From the NCBI RefSeq assembly GCF_933775445.1, contig NC_065874.1:24684501-24748500 (forward strand): 64,000 nt of DNA, written 5' to 3'. Shown here piece by piece: positions 33,501 through 45,144 of the stretch. The number at the start of each line of letters is the position of its first letter. Position 1 is the first letter of the stretch. The stretch comes from Argentina anserina (taxonomy: Eukaryota > Streptophyta > Magnoliopsida > Rosales > Rosaceae). The position numbers and the translations under genes are program-made. The notes below the pieces were generated by a model. The model saw nothing but the letters and a program-made list of their open reading frames with translations, was not told where the DNA came from and did no database searches.

Positions 33501-35385
33501 TCATGCCAAAGCCTGTATAAGTCAGTGTCCCAAATTTCATCATTGGTGACAGCATATGATTCAATAATTCGAATGTTAGTAAGATATAGTCCATTGTCTT
33601 GACTCTTCATCTTCTCTAAAACGCGTGTCCTTCCATTCTCACAATAAGTGTTCAGATGATAACCGTTGATGCGAATATCTTTGAAGCTTAACAAGATTCG
33701 ATGGGCTTTAGGTGCATATAGAGCATTTGTGATTTTTAACAATGTGCCATTTGGCAGGAAAAATTGGGCAGTTCCTCGCCCTTTTACTATTTGGTCGAAT
33801 CCAGTCATAGTAGACAAACATGAATTATATGGAATTAATTCAACAAATAATTGTCGATTTCTTAATATAGTGTGAGTAGTCGCACAATCTGCTAAACACT
33901 CTATTTCTCCTCGATTCATTCCTACAATTAAATTTTGATGTGATCATTAAAAATATATATCTCATAGCATTAGAGTACTCTAGCGTAGGTCGAATGATAT
34001 ACTTTTCATTCCAAAATTTTTTTTTATTGCATGGATGTATTGCTTTACATCATTAATAGTGTTATTTCCGAACCATGTATAATAATTTAAAAACTTGAAA
34101 AATCTCAATACTTCAGAAAAAAAGATGAAAATTTATTAATAATCCAACGATAATCAAAATAAGTCTCATACATAGAAATCTAATTTCAACAAACCATTAT
34201 TGAAAAATAAACTTTAAGACCAAACCAATAGTCTAATTAAAATAAGGCATTGCGCCTTCACACTCAACTTTGAAATAAATGAAAAAGATTAATCAAAATC
34301 TGGAGTATCGCTTGACTTGGCAGGGTCCATCTTGCCATTAAAGTCCGAGATTGTGAGGTTGATATTAGGTTCAGGACCTTCTTCATCCATATAGTAAGCC
34401 TCTTGTTCTCTAGACTCTCTATACCTCTTGTAATTGGCTGCTACTCTGTTGCTTGCCTGGCAATTCTTATACCAATGAGCAGTGTCTCCACACCTATAGC
34501 AAGGTTCATTGTCAACTCTTTTCCTTTTTACTTAGGGGTTTTTCGGTGCATTTTGCACTTTGTGACCACTAGGTCTAGTGCCACCATGGTCACTAGGACC
34601 TGCACCACCATCTATGCGCCATAAATTGGGGGGACGTCCACGGCCCATACCACAGCCTCCATATCCTTTTCCACGTGGTGTATTGCCCCCACGTGTGTAA
34701 GGGTCAGCACGTCCAGTCCCCTTTGCTTTAGGGTTCTTTCTATCCTTCACCTTGCCATAGTTAGCCTTGGGAATTTTCTTTGTCCCAATAGGTCTGACAT
34801 TATTGTTCAGAAGAACTTGATCATAACGCTCAGATACTTGCAACATGGTGATCAATTTATGGAAGGTAGTGATTCTTTTGTTGTCATACTCCAACCTATA
34901 CTGGTTCGCTAGTATAAGGGCCGCAGTAGGGAAAGTGGATAGAGTTTTCTAGATCATATCATCTTCTGTAAGTTCCTTGCCACAGAAATTGAGACGTGCT
35001 TTCAGACGCAACATATCACTGTTGAAGTCATTAACCCTTTTGTAGTCAAGTAAACGGATTTCATTCCACTGGACAGTTAACTATGGGAGCAAAGTGTCAT
35101 GAATATTCCCAAAACGTCACTTTAGGGCATCCCACAGTTCTTTGGGTATTTTCAACTGAAGATACTCCCATACCAAGCTTTGATCAATATGCCGCCTCAA
35201 GAACATTAGGGCATTGGCTTTGGTTTTTGCCGACGGTTTATCTTTTTTATCGGTGGGAGGATAAATGGTGTTATGTAGTCCTTTCCCACAAACGTGGTTT
35301 CAAGATCAGAAACTCAACGATGGTACTCAATTCTTTATGAGTCCAAAATGGTGAATTCGGGTCGAGTTTGGTCAGCCATCTACAA
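30529..35385 (-). mobile_element. Ty1/copia coding region, decayed (gag, protease, integrase, RT, RNase H)
   Basis: Domains read on the minus strand in copia order. Gag starts near 35382 (MADQTRPEFTI) and holds the CCHC knuckle CYRCGDTAHWYKNC at about 34460-34505. The protease follows at 33919-33750 (LADCATTHTIL), then the GAG-preintegrase motif YRLWHDRL. Integrase spans 33205-32342 (GDICGHI, RLDNAGEFTS, HTQNGLAEAT). RT starts before 31586 (HKWVFVRKRNEKNEVLKYKA) and continues at 31545-30900 (KRSLYGLKQSGRMW, VVYVDDMNIIG). RNase H is at 30760-30529 (GFADAGYLSDP, SQTGYVF, SNHSEIIALDEAVREC). Stops and shifts occur in gag, between protease and integrase, and within RT at 31546-31590. It is non-autonomous. 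About 350 bp without coding separates gag from protease. Confidence 0.92.
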
Positions 35386-36326
35386 AAAACAAGAGTAAAT
35401 GTGTATTAATTTCTAAGAGTGTGAATTGGATTTCGAGACCAAATTTCATGGTGGTCACATATTTTCTTTCGATGCTTTTTGTGAAAATACTTTATCACAT
35501 AGTTACTTTATAAAACTTTGTAAAGTGCATGATTTTTCATTACATAGAAAATAATATATAAGTCGTGCTAAAATAATAATATTGATGTCAAGAACCTATG
35601 AAACATGCATATATTTACTTCTTAGGCACGTTATGAAGTCTAACACATTGATCAAATATGCCACAATCGTAAAATTAATGTCTTAAATTTACCATGCATA
35701 ATTGAAAACATTATAACATAGCATATCCGCGTGCAGTAAATCCGACAAACAAATCATCTTGTAGACATGCATATTTATTTATTTTAAAATAAATAACACA
35801 TAGTAAAAAAAACAGTAACCAAACGTTCACATTTACTAATTAAATTTCCAAAATAGTAAAAATAAATGATTACTATAAATTACCAAAAATAAAAAAAGAA
35901 ATTGTAAAAAAAACTAACCTTGATTTACCAGAATAGTAAATATTTCAATTTTTTTTTAATAAACGGATCGCATGTCAGGGGTCGCAGGTTAAAGATCGCG
36001 GATCGGGAATCGGGGGTCGCGTCGCCGATCTTGCGTGCCTAATTTCTAGTAGTAGCGCGTGCTAACAATGTTGGTGGAACCGAATCATATATGTGTACCG
36101 AGGGTGAGCAGATGCCGTTCTTGTTTTGTATTTTTAATTAATCACGTACAGTAAATTTCAGACGTACCAAGTACAATAAGAACCATCATAGACATATTCT
36201 CTGCACGGCATATGGTATATAATTGTAGAGTGATGTACTTTAAAATCAGAATGATCAGTCCATATTGGAACTTAAAAATAATGATAATACAGTGTCCCAC
36301 TGGGCCAATAGAAGCACACTAATTAA
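35386..36326. other. Copia leader region and unassigned sequence
   Basis: AT-rich sequence upstream of the copia gag (element sense), then a GC-rich patch (35985-36045, gatcgcggatcgggaatcgg..). Part of that patch matches the fragment at 40450-40475 (AAGATCGGCGACGCGACCC in reverse complement). No 5' LTR or tRNA primer site (TGGTATCAGA) is visible, so the element appears 5'-truncated. Confidence 0.5.
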
Positions 36327-37643
36327 TCAAGCAGTAGATGTGAAGTTGAAGTTGGCGCAACTGGTTTGTCGGGACAAGAGTGAAGAGCTGAACCCAAGCC
36401 TGTTTGCCGCCAAATCAAACTGGAGAAGATTGTCCTCGATTTGATGCCCCCCGATCACAATCGAAGTTTCCAGCTCCAGCCCGCCGTCGACCAACCCTAA
36501 ACACAGGACCTCATTGCTCACGCGCACCATTGAGTTTGCTCCAACAATCCTCCAGTACACGTTCTCACTCTGCAACACAAGATCAATTGGAGGCACAACC
36601 GGACCGGCCCTTGTGGTGGCAATGTCCTTGGTGTTAAAGCATGCTCCAAAAGGAGCTACGGGTTCCGCTTTAGGGATGTTCTTGCTCTCGAGTTCCTTCA
36701 CAAATGCATTAAGGACTGCATTGTAGAGCGACGTCTCCAAAACTGAGTACGGATTCACGGTGCTGATCTTGGTGCCACCGTAATTATTTTTGTCAATGGC
36801 TAGTAATGAAGTGTTTAATGGAACCTGCTTTCCACTAATCTTGATCGACTTTACCCCGATAAAGTATTCGGCAGACTGCTCTTCTCTCCCACTAGCAGTG
36901 TCTAAGGTTTTGGTGAGCAGTGGGGTGAAAATAAGATTCTTGGAAGCATCAATACCATTAGGAAGAAAATTGTAAGGAGAATTTCCAAAGAAAGCGACAC
37001 CATTTGATGAGCTCAAGCAAATAGCAAAGTTTCTACGGAAACTAAAAGCGGCAGCAAATTGGGAGGGGAGGGCAATTTTGCTTCTGCCAAGGGCAGCCAT
37101 GCCCTGGACACCAGTGGCAAGCCCTTGTAGGAGAAATGTGTAAGCACAAGTGAAGATCAAGTTGGGCACCGAAACCACTCAACCAAGGTTGGACCCGTCT
37201 GTGGAGGGGATCCCCGAGACAGTGTCTTGACCGACTTGGCCCCAGGCGCCGTTGCTCGAGCTGGTCACGGAGTTTTGCGGGAAGAAGCCGCATGTGTTGT
37301 TGTTGCAACCGGGAGTAAGGGCGCCGTTGCATCTTGTACAAACCGGGGCCTTTGCAAGTGAACATTGAGCTGATTTGCAATGGGAAGGTTTGTAGGTCGA
37401 GGAGACATAGCCATCGTCGCAATCTACCCAAAGATATTGACCGCCAAGATCCACGGTGAGTTTTATTGACACCAGAGGAGTTCTTTGCTTGATGATGGTG
37501 AGATATTGGAGGGAGGAAGCGTCTTTCATCACAGGAATAACTAGGGCCTTTGGTCGGAAAGATGTTTCGGCCAGCGAGGGGGTGGTGATAATTTGGATGA
37601 TCACCAATGAGCAGAAGAGAAAGCAATGGGAAGCGGAAGACAT
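36327..37643 (-). pseudogene. Second basic 7S globulin/GIP2-like copy, broken by one in-frame stop
   Basis: The minus strand encodes a close relative of the 28272-29585 protein. The first part (37643-37179) gives 154 residues: signal peptide to ~26 (SLVIIQIITTPSLAETSF), VDLGGQYLWVDC, and CNNNTCGFFPQNS. It ends at TGA (37181-37179). The following 283 residues (to 36327) are open in the same frame directly after that stop and include GVQGMAALGRSKIALPSQF, STVNPYSVLETS, FGACFNTKD and CANFNFTS at the C-terminus. Total length across the stop is about 438 codons, equal to the intact copy, so a single nonsense codon is the only visible lesion. It could be a recent pseudogene, a segregating null allele or a base-call error. 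The paralogues are inverted and separated by the copia element. Confidence 0.88.
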
Positions 37644-37725
37644 TGTTATGTTCTAGCTGTTACTGATAACTGATTAGTGATACGTACGTAATTGGGTTCC
37701 TTGAAATGGAAGGAGGGCACCGGAA

Positions 37726-37734
37726 ATATATATA
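37726..37734 (-). promoter_or_regulatory. Probable TATA box of the globulin-like pseudogene
   Basis: TATATATAT on the minus strand about 83 bp before the start codon at 37643, similar spacing to the intact paralogue's TATAAAT. Confidence 0.45.
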
Positions 37735-37740
37735 GTGGAA

Positions 37741-38620
37741 GATTGAACACATTTTTTCTGTGTATGATTGAATAGTTAATTACTTAATTAATTGTAGCCT
37801 TTGTTTATATTATCAAGTACCCTTGAAAAATAATAGTACTCCATGTTTGAACGCGCTGGTGCTAAAAACTGGAAACGCATTCACAATTCAAAAGGAATAC
37901 AATGATATTTAATATATACATGCCATGCGGAACCCACGTTTACTTATGCTCATATAATCATATCCAGCTGAACCCCATGTTGCTCTTATGCCATTTGTCA
38001 TATGAGTTCAGACTTGCCACTTACCCATCTTTCTTTTTAAGTGAAATTTATGAGGATAAGATTATTTAAATATAATTAATTAATTAAAAATAAATACAGT
38101 AAAAAATAGACTAATAACATTAAATGGATATGTCACGTAAGTTATGTATTGAGTACATATAATTATTTTTCTTACATAGTTTAACTTAATTTACTGTTTA
38201 ATCAAAATAAACACTTAAATACTTTTACCGTAACAAATAAAGTTGTTTTTAGATTCTTCTTTTTTTCTTTCATCTTTTTACAAATATAGTGATTGTTTTG
38301 ACTCCATGCATAAGTTGAAGGTACAAAGCTTATATGAATAAGATGTTTGGGAGACGCAAAATTTAAATAGTTGGAGATGCTCTCTAAATAATGAAAATTT
38401 CATCTAATAAGCAAGTCAATGAACATAGAAAATTTCAAGATTTTAATAATTTTGATAATAAATAATTCAAATTTTGGTCATATTATCGTGGATATTAGAT
38501 CGTGTCCTTCGTTTTTCTCCAATGTATTTCGATCGCGAGAGTCTAATCAATTCTTTAGCTCAACAAGTTGGCAGGTTTCTTCTTGCAAACGATATGTTTT
38601 ATGGTCGGTTAATATATATA
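37741..38620. other. Intergenic, AT-rich
   Basis: No gene, RNA or element recognised. An open frame at 38419-38685 runs into a MITE and has no similarity to known proteins. Confidence 0.5.
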
Positions 38621-38759
38621 GAGTGATGTTATTAATACACTTTTTTTTTGTAATTAATACACTCTTCCACATAAAATGGTATTGATGACATCATTTTTTA
38701 TAAGAGTCATGTGAGAGGAAAGGGTGTGTTAATAGTAAAAAATGTGTGTTAATAATACC

Positions 38760-38762
<3 letters not shown>
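38621..38762. mobile_element. Short MITE-like inverted-repeat element (~140 bp)
   Basis: The left arm GAGTGATGTTATTAATACAC and the right arm, in reverse complement GGTGGTATTATTAACACACA, are imperfect inverted repeats of ~40 bp. They surround ~60 bp with no coding. The element sits in TA-rich sequence, with (TA)n immediately to the right, so a TA or TATA target duplication is possible but not diagnostic. Confidence 0.6.

Positions 38763-38810
<48 letters not shown>
38763..38810 (+). repeat. (TA)n microsatellite
   Basis: About 23 TA dinucleotides immediately next to the right arm of the MITE. Confidence 0.96.
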
Positions 38811-38812
<2 letters not shown>

Positions 38813-40061
38813 AATTGAGATGTTATCAATAAAGCTACTCGTTTTAGTAAAAAAAGAACCATAAGTCTAATCCCAGAAGCCCTGATATTGAGTCGTCATC
38901 GGTTAGCTAGCTAGCCACTCGATCGGATCTTGTATGACGCATGAGTGACAAACTCAATCTAGTGCCACAATTACTGCAATTTTAAATTATGAAATCAGTG
39001 AAATGGGACGTCAATTTCTTAAGTTAGTAGAATTCACACAGAAATTCATAGATATATACGTGTAAACAAACAAAAAATAGCTATACATGACCAACCACAC
39101 CCTCAGATCAGCACAAAATTTCCACTGGTGTATGATTAATGAAGAGAATCGACGCCCTTTGCAACCCCCATGCATGCCACATTCGATATCAAGGTAACCA
39201 TGACAATCTGATTGAAATTAGGATAGAACCTAAAGTTTAACATGTATATGAACGACAATTAAGGGAGTTTATTCACCGCACCGTCAAAGTACCAACACTG
39301 GCCGCATGGGTCACGTGCACCGTTAGACTAAAACAAACGTTAGTTGTTCTGGGTAATCAATGGTCCATTCGACGGCGACATGTCTGCGGCTCCAATATCA
39401 TCGTGATCAATGCCAGAGCCCACGTCGAATCCACAAGTCTGCGGCTGGGACAACGGAGGAGATTGAACCATTGATTGTTGGAGGAGATCGACGGGACCCG
39501 AAAGAAACCTTGCCCCAACTCAATCTAGCCTTGGGTCGCCTAAGTACCTGAGCTCTTAATCCAATCCAAGCAGGTCGGTTTTATTGTGGATTCCATGGTT
39601 AGATTTGAGAGCTACATACGAGGGTCGTGGAGGACATGTAGAGGAGTAGTAAAGTTCTGGGTTTGATTGGGTGTGCCTTTTGCTTCTGGAAATTAAGGTT
39701 AGGTCATCAGAGGTTTAAGAACTTCTCCATCTTTGACTATTAATCCCTTAAACCCACACCAGACCTTGGGGCGGATCCACATGTGGGCAAGCCTAGGTTG
39801 GGTTCAAAATTATGGGCGTAAAGTGGAAATATTTTTGGAGAAAAGGTCTCTAAAAATGCAAAATTCGGCGAATAATGGAGGTAGAAGAAGATGGCTCAAC
39901 GGCGCATCTTTTTTTTTCTTTGATTTCTGCCCAAAACATTGTAGTTTTGTGCTTTTCCTTAATATATTCAGTGCCAAACCAGTGTCAATTTACAACGCAA
40001 AAATAATAATACGCAAGTTAATAAAAAGAACTCATGTGTATTTTGGCTCTTCCACAATCAC
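38811..40061. other. Intergenic, no gene recognised
   Basis: The stretch 39360-39560 is GC-richer with a short open frame of no known similarity. GGGGCGGATCCACATGTGGG at 39768 resembles plant repeat ends but was not assigned. A poly(T) run is at 39909. Confidence 0.45.
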
Positions 40062-40480
40062 CAATCAATATTGATATTTAGTTAATTATGGATCTAAATT
40101 ATGTACAGATCAATTTTCATTTATTGTCATTAAACTGATTGACATCTTTACCAATTCTGTTTCATTTTTATACGTTATCACCACGTTAGCTTTACTCTGA
40201 GTTTCTAGCCAAACAAAAAAAATTGAAAATCCTAGTTTTTTTTTTCGGCCGCCGCTCCCTAGCAGCACCACTACCCAATTCTGGCAGATCCCAAACCGGC
40301 GTGCCACGTGCCATGCCTCGCCTCCAGATCGGCGCGACATCGTCTCCTGCTCTCGCCATGACATCGCCTCCTACTCCCGGCCCCGACATCGCCTCCGATG
40401 CGACCCAGATAGCTGACCCACCGATCTTCGATGCGACCCCCGACCCACACCGCACGTAAGATCGGCGACGCGACCCTTGA
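40062..40480 (+). mobile_element. Ty1/copia LTR and leader fragment
   Basis: Bases 40062-40145 match, in plus orientation, the middle of the copia LTR at 29887-29985 (TTTAGTTAATTATGGATCTA, ATTTATTGTCATTAAACTGA). The following 300 bases are GC-rich leader-like sequence. They share AAGATCGGCGACGCGACCC with the copia leader near 36010. The first ~70 bp of the LTR are missing here. Confidence 0.7.
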
Positions 40481-40964
40481 TTATTGCTAGCTATAGGACA
40501 TATATATGTCTCTATTGACTAAAGTGGACAATTCGTGCAAATGTGTCTTTTGAAGGTGTTCATCTTGCTAACTTGGACACGTAATTCATGTGTCCCCAAA
40601 TATTTCTTGTCGACCAAACATATTTAAAGACTTCTAATACATGAGGAAATTGTACACACAACAAATACTAGTGGTCCCTGTTATACATATACAAATACAT
40701 ATCTAGATTAAATGGGGACATTTACAATAATTGTGCCTTTATTATAATCTAACACGAGCAAGCATATAGTGCATTCACAACACACAGTAGTTTCCATACA
40801 TCCTACCCAACAAACAACAAATCCAAACCATCTAATTATAATCAATCCAAATCATCAAATTTATAATCAATTTCGAATATAAGAGTGCTACACATTTTAT
40901 CATTCATTGAGCAATATACAAAAAGAGTCATTTCCAAGCCACAATAATTATATGATTTAAGTAT

Positions 40965-41269
40965 GGCCATCATTCAACAACTCATTAGTAAGTTCTCTAC
41001 CATTTAACCGCTCCTTTTGCTCAAGATTATCCAACTCCAACTACAACGCAATCAAAAAATAAGTGTATAGTAAGGACTGAACTAGTTGGCATTATACAAT
41101 AGCTCATTTACATAAAAGATATAGCAAGTAAGTAAATTAATACTTACAAAGATTTTTTTTCTGCTTCCTCACTAACAAGGTTAGTACCAACACCATCTAG
41201 TTTTGATTTATTGTGAATCAACCGCCAAAATGTTACTCGATCCAATGATTTCACTGGGATTGCAAGCTC
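40965..41269 (-). pseudogene. Exon-like remnants, possibly En/Spm transposase C-terminus
   Basis: Two minus-strand segments with splice-like borders. 41269-41148 reads ELAIPVKSLDRVTFWRLIHN and continues to VSEEAEKK before GTAAGT. 41040 onward reads LELDNLEQKERLNGRELTNE to a stop. The phase between them does not match exactly, perhaps because of an A-run indel. The first piece recalls the SLDRVTxWRLxH block of plant Ptta/En/Spm transposases, from memory only. Without a search the identity is weak. Confidence 0.35.
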
Positions 41270-41731
41270 CTACCAATTCCAAAAAGTAGTCGATCATACA
41301 CATTATATAATTCAGAACTACTTAAATAAATTTCATAACATTTATGTTGAAAAAAATGGTATATAATCAAGTATATAATTAGTTACCAAAGTTAATTATG
41401 ATAATTATTCATCAAAGTTAATGGCGAGTAATCTCCACACTGATACACAAGTTAATGATCAAACAAAACAACACAGGTATTACATGTGGAGTTTATGCAC
41501 AAATCTTTTGGTCATCTACACACACTAAATCCAAATATCAAAATTTTGGACAAGATAGACTTACAGTCAAAGACCCTCTTCAATAGGTTCCCATACATCA
41601 GTGATGCTTACATAGCTGATTGCAGTTTGTTGATGCAACATTGGAACCCTTTTCTATTTAAGCCACATGTGATGGTTAGTTGTGAACTGAAAAGTAAGAA
41701 ACATGGCAGATGAGCTAATTCATGGTAAAAC

Positions 41732-42822
41732 CTTAATGATTTCAGCAATTGCCAATGTCTTGTTGATTGCCTATCCATTGTTTTTACAACGATTTCATTG
41801 ACTTGTTTATCCTGGAAAAAAAACGTAACAAGCAGTACCACATCAGCTTATACCTTTAGATTGATGAAAATGATTCAAGATTATTGCACATCTAACCCAT
41901 AAAGACACTTAATAGGCTAGCTAGGAAGTATATGTAACACATACAAATTAATCACTATCCTTACCACGAAAGAAAATTACCAAATAATGTCAAAGAACGA
42001 AAAAATAAATTAAAGTACAGTCCAAGAATCTGGTTTGAAAACAGAACCCATGAACTCCAATGTAATGTTACCTTATTACGAAACTTAATAAGAATAAACC
42101 CTTACTTAAAAAAAATATTGCTGGCTTCTTTATTCGATAAAGCAAATCCTTTATTCGTTTAAGTGAACACTAAGAATGAAAAAGTAAACAGGAAAGAAAT
42201 TTCCCGAAAGTAATGTAAAATAAATACCCTCACCAAAAGAGCCTGGTGGTATATAATGTTGGTACCAGCAATGCTTGCGCTACTAACCGTAAGCCTAAGA
42301 ATTATAAAAAGATCAAGGGTTCACTCCACCCATTTGCAGTCATATGTGCAATAGCTCGTAAATACCTTGACACAATTGCCACTTGGGTACATTGATTTAT
42401 TCCCACAAACATGTCGATCAAGAATAAACGAAACCCCTATTGAACTCAACAAACCTATTTCAATCAAAGTAAATGATTTATGACCTCGTAAAATAAAGCT
42501 AACAGTCCTAACACTCAGCAATGACCTTTCTCATAAATCATAATCACAAGAACATAAACAGTAACAAAATTTCCATATGACTCATCCCCAATATCAAACC
42601 GCAGCATATTTCACTATTCACAACAAACAAATGCAAAATCTCAATCGAAAACAAATTCACATGAAAAAACAGACGAAAACGAATCAAAAGCATCAAAGCA
42701 GAGAGAGAGAGAGAGAGAGAGAGTTACCTGGAGCTGATGTAGTTGCGGATGGCGCCATGGGTGGTGATGCAAATCTTGTTCTCGCTGATGGGGAGCTTCG
42801 GCTTCGGCTTCTCGACTAATGG
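41732..42822 (-). pseudogene. Captured fragment of an Alba DNA/RNA-binding protein gene
   Basis: Two exons of an Alba-family gene lie inside the CACTA-like element on the minus strand. The 5' piece (about 42822-42728) reads VEKPKPKLPISENKICITTH then GAIRNYISS, ending at a donor (CAG|GTAACT). The second (41811-41732) follows an acceptor (TTCCAG) and reads DKQVNEIVVKTMDR. After a one-base deletion it continues AINKTLAIAEIIK, the helix/strand block of plant Alba proteins, before a GT donor. The start codon is missing and later exons are absent. A (GA)n microsatellite (42701-42723) now sits in the first intron. Alba proteins bind nucleic acids in chromatin or RNA granules; this piece cannot. Confidence 0.75.
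42701..42723 (+). repeat. (GA)n microsatellite
   Basis: About 11 GA units directly beside the splice donor of the captured Alba exon. Confidence 0.95.
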
Positions 42823-43403
42823 AGAGTTTTCATGAAATCGATTACCGACGGGATTTGGACTTTTTCTCGATCTAGAACATTGGGGGTGAAGGGAGAGAAT
42901 AATGAGATTAGGGATTAAGCCTTGTTATGCTGTCACCGAGATGAGATTAGTGCCGTCGAGATGAGGCCCATCCATGAGACCTATAACTGAAGTGGCGGAG
43001 TTGGCTGAAGGAGAGAGAGAGAGTGAGTGAGTTTTTTTAGCAGTATAGGGTTTCAATAGAAACATGTGCAACTGAGAAAAAAGTACTCGCTTATATGTGT
43101 AGTTGTGAGAGAGTATTCCGTATTCTACTATTTATCTTTGAGAAACAATGATATTCTACCACCCAAATATACATTTTGTGTAGTTAAGGGACATATATAT
43201 GTCTCTAAACATGAGTGTTGATATACCTAAAGTGTTTAGGGACACATAAGTGTGCCTTTTGCATATTTAAGGACACATGATTTGTGCCAAATTTATATTT
43301 AGAGACACAAGCTTATATATGTCCCCAAATGTAAGAATATAGGAACACTTGTTTATTTGTCCCTAAACTAAATGTCCTCTTAGCCCTAATTTTTAGTAGT
43401 GCG

Positions 43404-45144
43404 CGTTGATCCATCTGTCTACGTTAGACCTTGTGTCCAGGGTGATCGTGATAACATAGCATTCATGGGCTCATGGCTAACCTGGAATTGAAGAAAGCTT
43501 GGAGAGTGGAGACGATGGATCGAAGAAGGCTCGAGAGAAAATGAACACTATCTCTGTGAATATTGCCATAAAAATACTAAATGTTGCAAAAGATAGAAAG
43601 TTGTTAGGCCAAGAGTAAATTTATAGTAGAATGAAAATAACACTAACCCCTATTTACTATTACAGTGCCATCTAAGCACACATACAGATCAACGGAGTAA
43701 AAAGGAAATCTCCAGCCCCTTATCAACCTTGATGGATGACTTGACTGAAAATCATTGACTTATTTAAAGACGCTATCGGATCAATGAGAGTGTTTACTGG
43801 CGATTCTTCGGGTCAAACAAGCTCGATGGTGAGCAGGTGAGGACTGAGGTCTGAGGACTAAATACTCAGAGCCCGAGTAAATGCAAGGACTAATATTGTG
43901 ATTGGTGCGCGTCGATCATGATCGATAAATTGGGCAAACTTCAACTTCACATCACATACGTCTGCTTCTTAGATCCAATTAACGTGTTTTTTTTTTACAT
44001 TAGGCGGAAATAAATCCATGGCCGTGTTCTTGAGGAATTTTTCTATCACTGTGTTAAAGTAACTTCACAAAAAATTAATGGTATTGAGCATCTTCTCCTA
44101 ATTTTTTTTTGATTTCCGGTTTTAAAACATTTTCTATGTAGGACCCGAAGACAAATCCAACGGATGACAGCCCCCCAATGTTTTACGGTGGTACACCGTT
44201 GCACACCGAAGCGGAGGGACCAGTGTAGAAACCGAGCATCATGGTATCTCTACGGCCGAATGTAATAATTCCGGCGTGAGACTAATCCCTGACTGGGTAT
44301 AAAAAAAAAACATAGACTTCCAAATCCAATAGACAAAAAGGGAACGTGCATGCATTGGCTCAGCATGCATATGAGGCATTATTCTTTAGCAAGATTGTAA
44401 ACATGCAGAAGAAAAAAATTCAGTAAAACCTTCGGGCGCGCAATCACCAATTATAATTACTTGATAGTCATACGGCTAGATCTTCAGAGTAATTGTTACC
44501 ATTAATAATGATAATTTTATGGGTGCGGTTATTGTCATCCCACAATCTACTCTGTTTACTCCATAAGTTATTGAATTATTAAAATACCAAAATACCATGA
44601 TATGAAATTACCCTAAAAGACAATAAGTTGTTAAAAATTATAATATCTATATTTACACTATCTTTTATTTTGCATAAGATGAACTTAAATCTAAAGATTA
44701 AATTACATTAGATTTCCTTTTAGCCATTATAACTCATGTATTCACGATTCATTCATCTTCTACTATTCAAGATTAAATAATAATAATAATAATCATAATA
44801 ATAATAATAATCTTCTACCAATATCACAAATATGTCTAATCAGCAGGTCTAACGTTAGTTCAACTTATACATTTGTGAAGTGTCACATGTCTCTTTTTTG
44901 TTTTGAGGTCTGGTTTGGAGCTTTAAATTGTTTCGTTGTTCTATGGTTTAGTTGAATGATTAACCGATAATGAATGAGTACTTCAATTAACACAGTCGGG
45001 TTAGCTTCATTCGTCTGGTATAAGACACCTAGACCGGAGTCGATCTTTTCTTAGTAGTGATTATTAAAATAAATATGAAATTAAAAAATTGGCAAATGGG
45101 CGAACAAAGTTTAAAGTTAAAAACATTTTATGTAGGGTGAATAA
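43404..45144. other. Intergenic with possible globulin-gene scrap
   Basis: No intact gene. At 43930-43955 the sequence AACTTCAACTTCACATC matches the 3' coding end of the globulin-like pseudogene (ANFNFTS region) and continues with similar bases. At 44522, GTGCGGTTATTGTCATCCCA resembles the flank at 29680. An (AAT)n patch lies at 44777-44815. The rest is unassigned. Confidence 0.4.

Larger units (their letters stand above)
40490..43403. mobile_element. CACTA (En/Spm)-like element
   Basis: The right end reads TTTTTAGTAGTG, which is CACTACTAAAAA in reverse complement, the classic CACTA terminus. Both ends carry dense subterminal GGACA(CA/TAT)/TGTCC motifs: 40498-40600 on the left, 43190-43385 on the right. 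The left tip is not clear; GCTAGCTATAGGACAT aligns with GGGCTAAGAGGACAT, but the outermost ~15 bp seem lost. Minus-strand exon-like pieces at 41148-41269 and ~40965-41040 resemble the C-terminal part of plant En/Spm transposases. An Alba-gene fragment is also inside. Confidence 0.65.

Noticed and set aside
39360..39551. 63-aa GC-rich frame
   Set aside because: No similarity, no introns or neighbours supporting a gene.
40110..40459. Overlapping frames on both strands in the copia leader fragment
   Set aside because: High GC lengthens chance frames; the sequence is shared with the copia leader.
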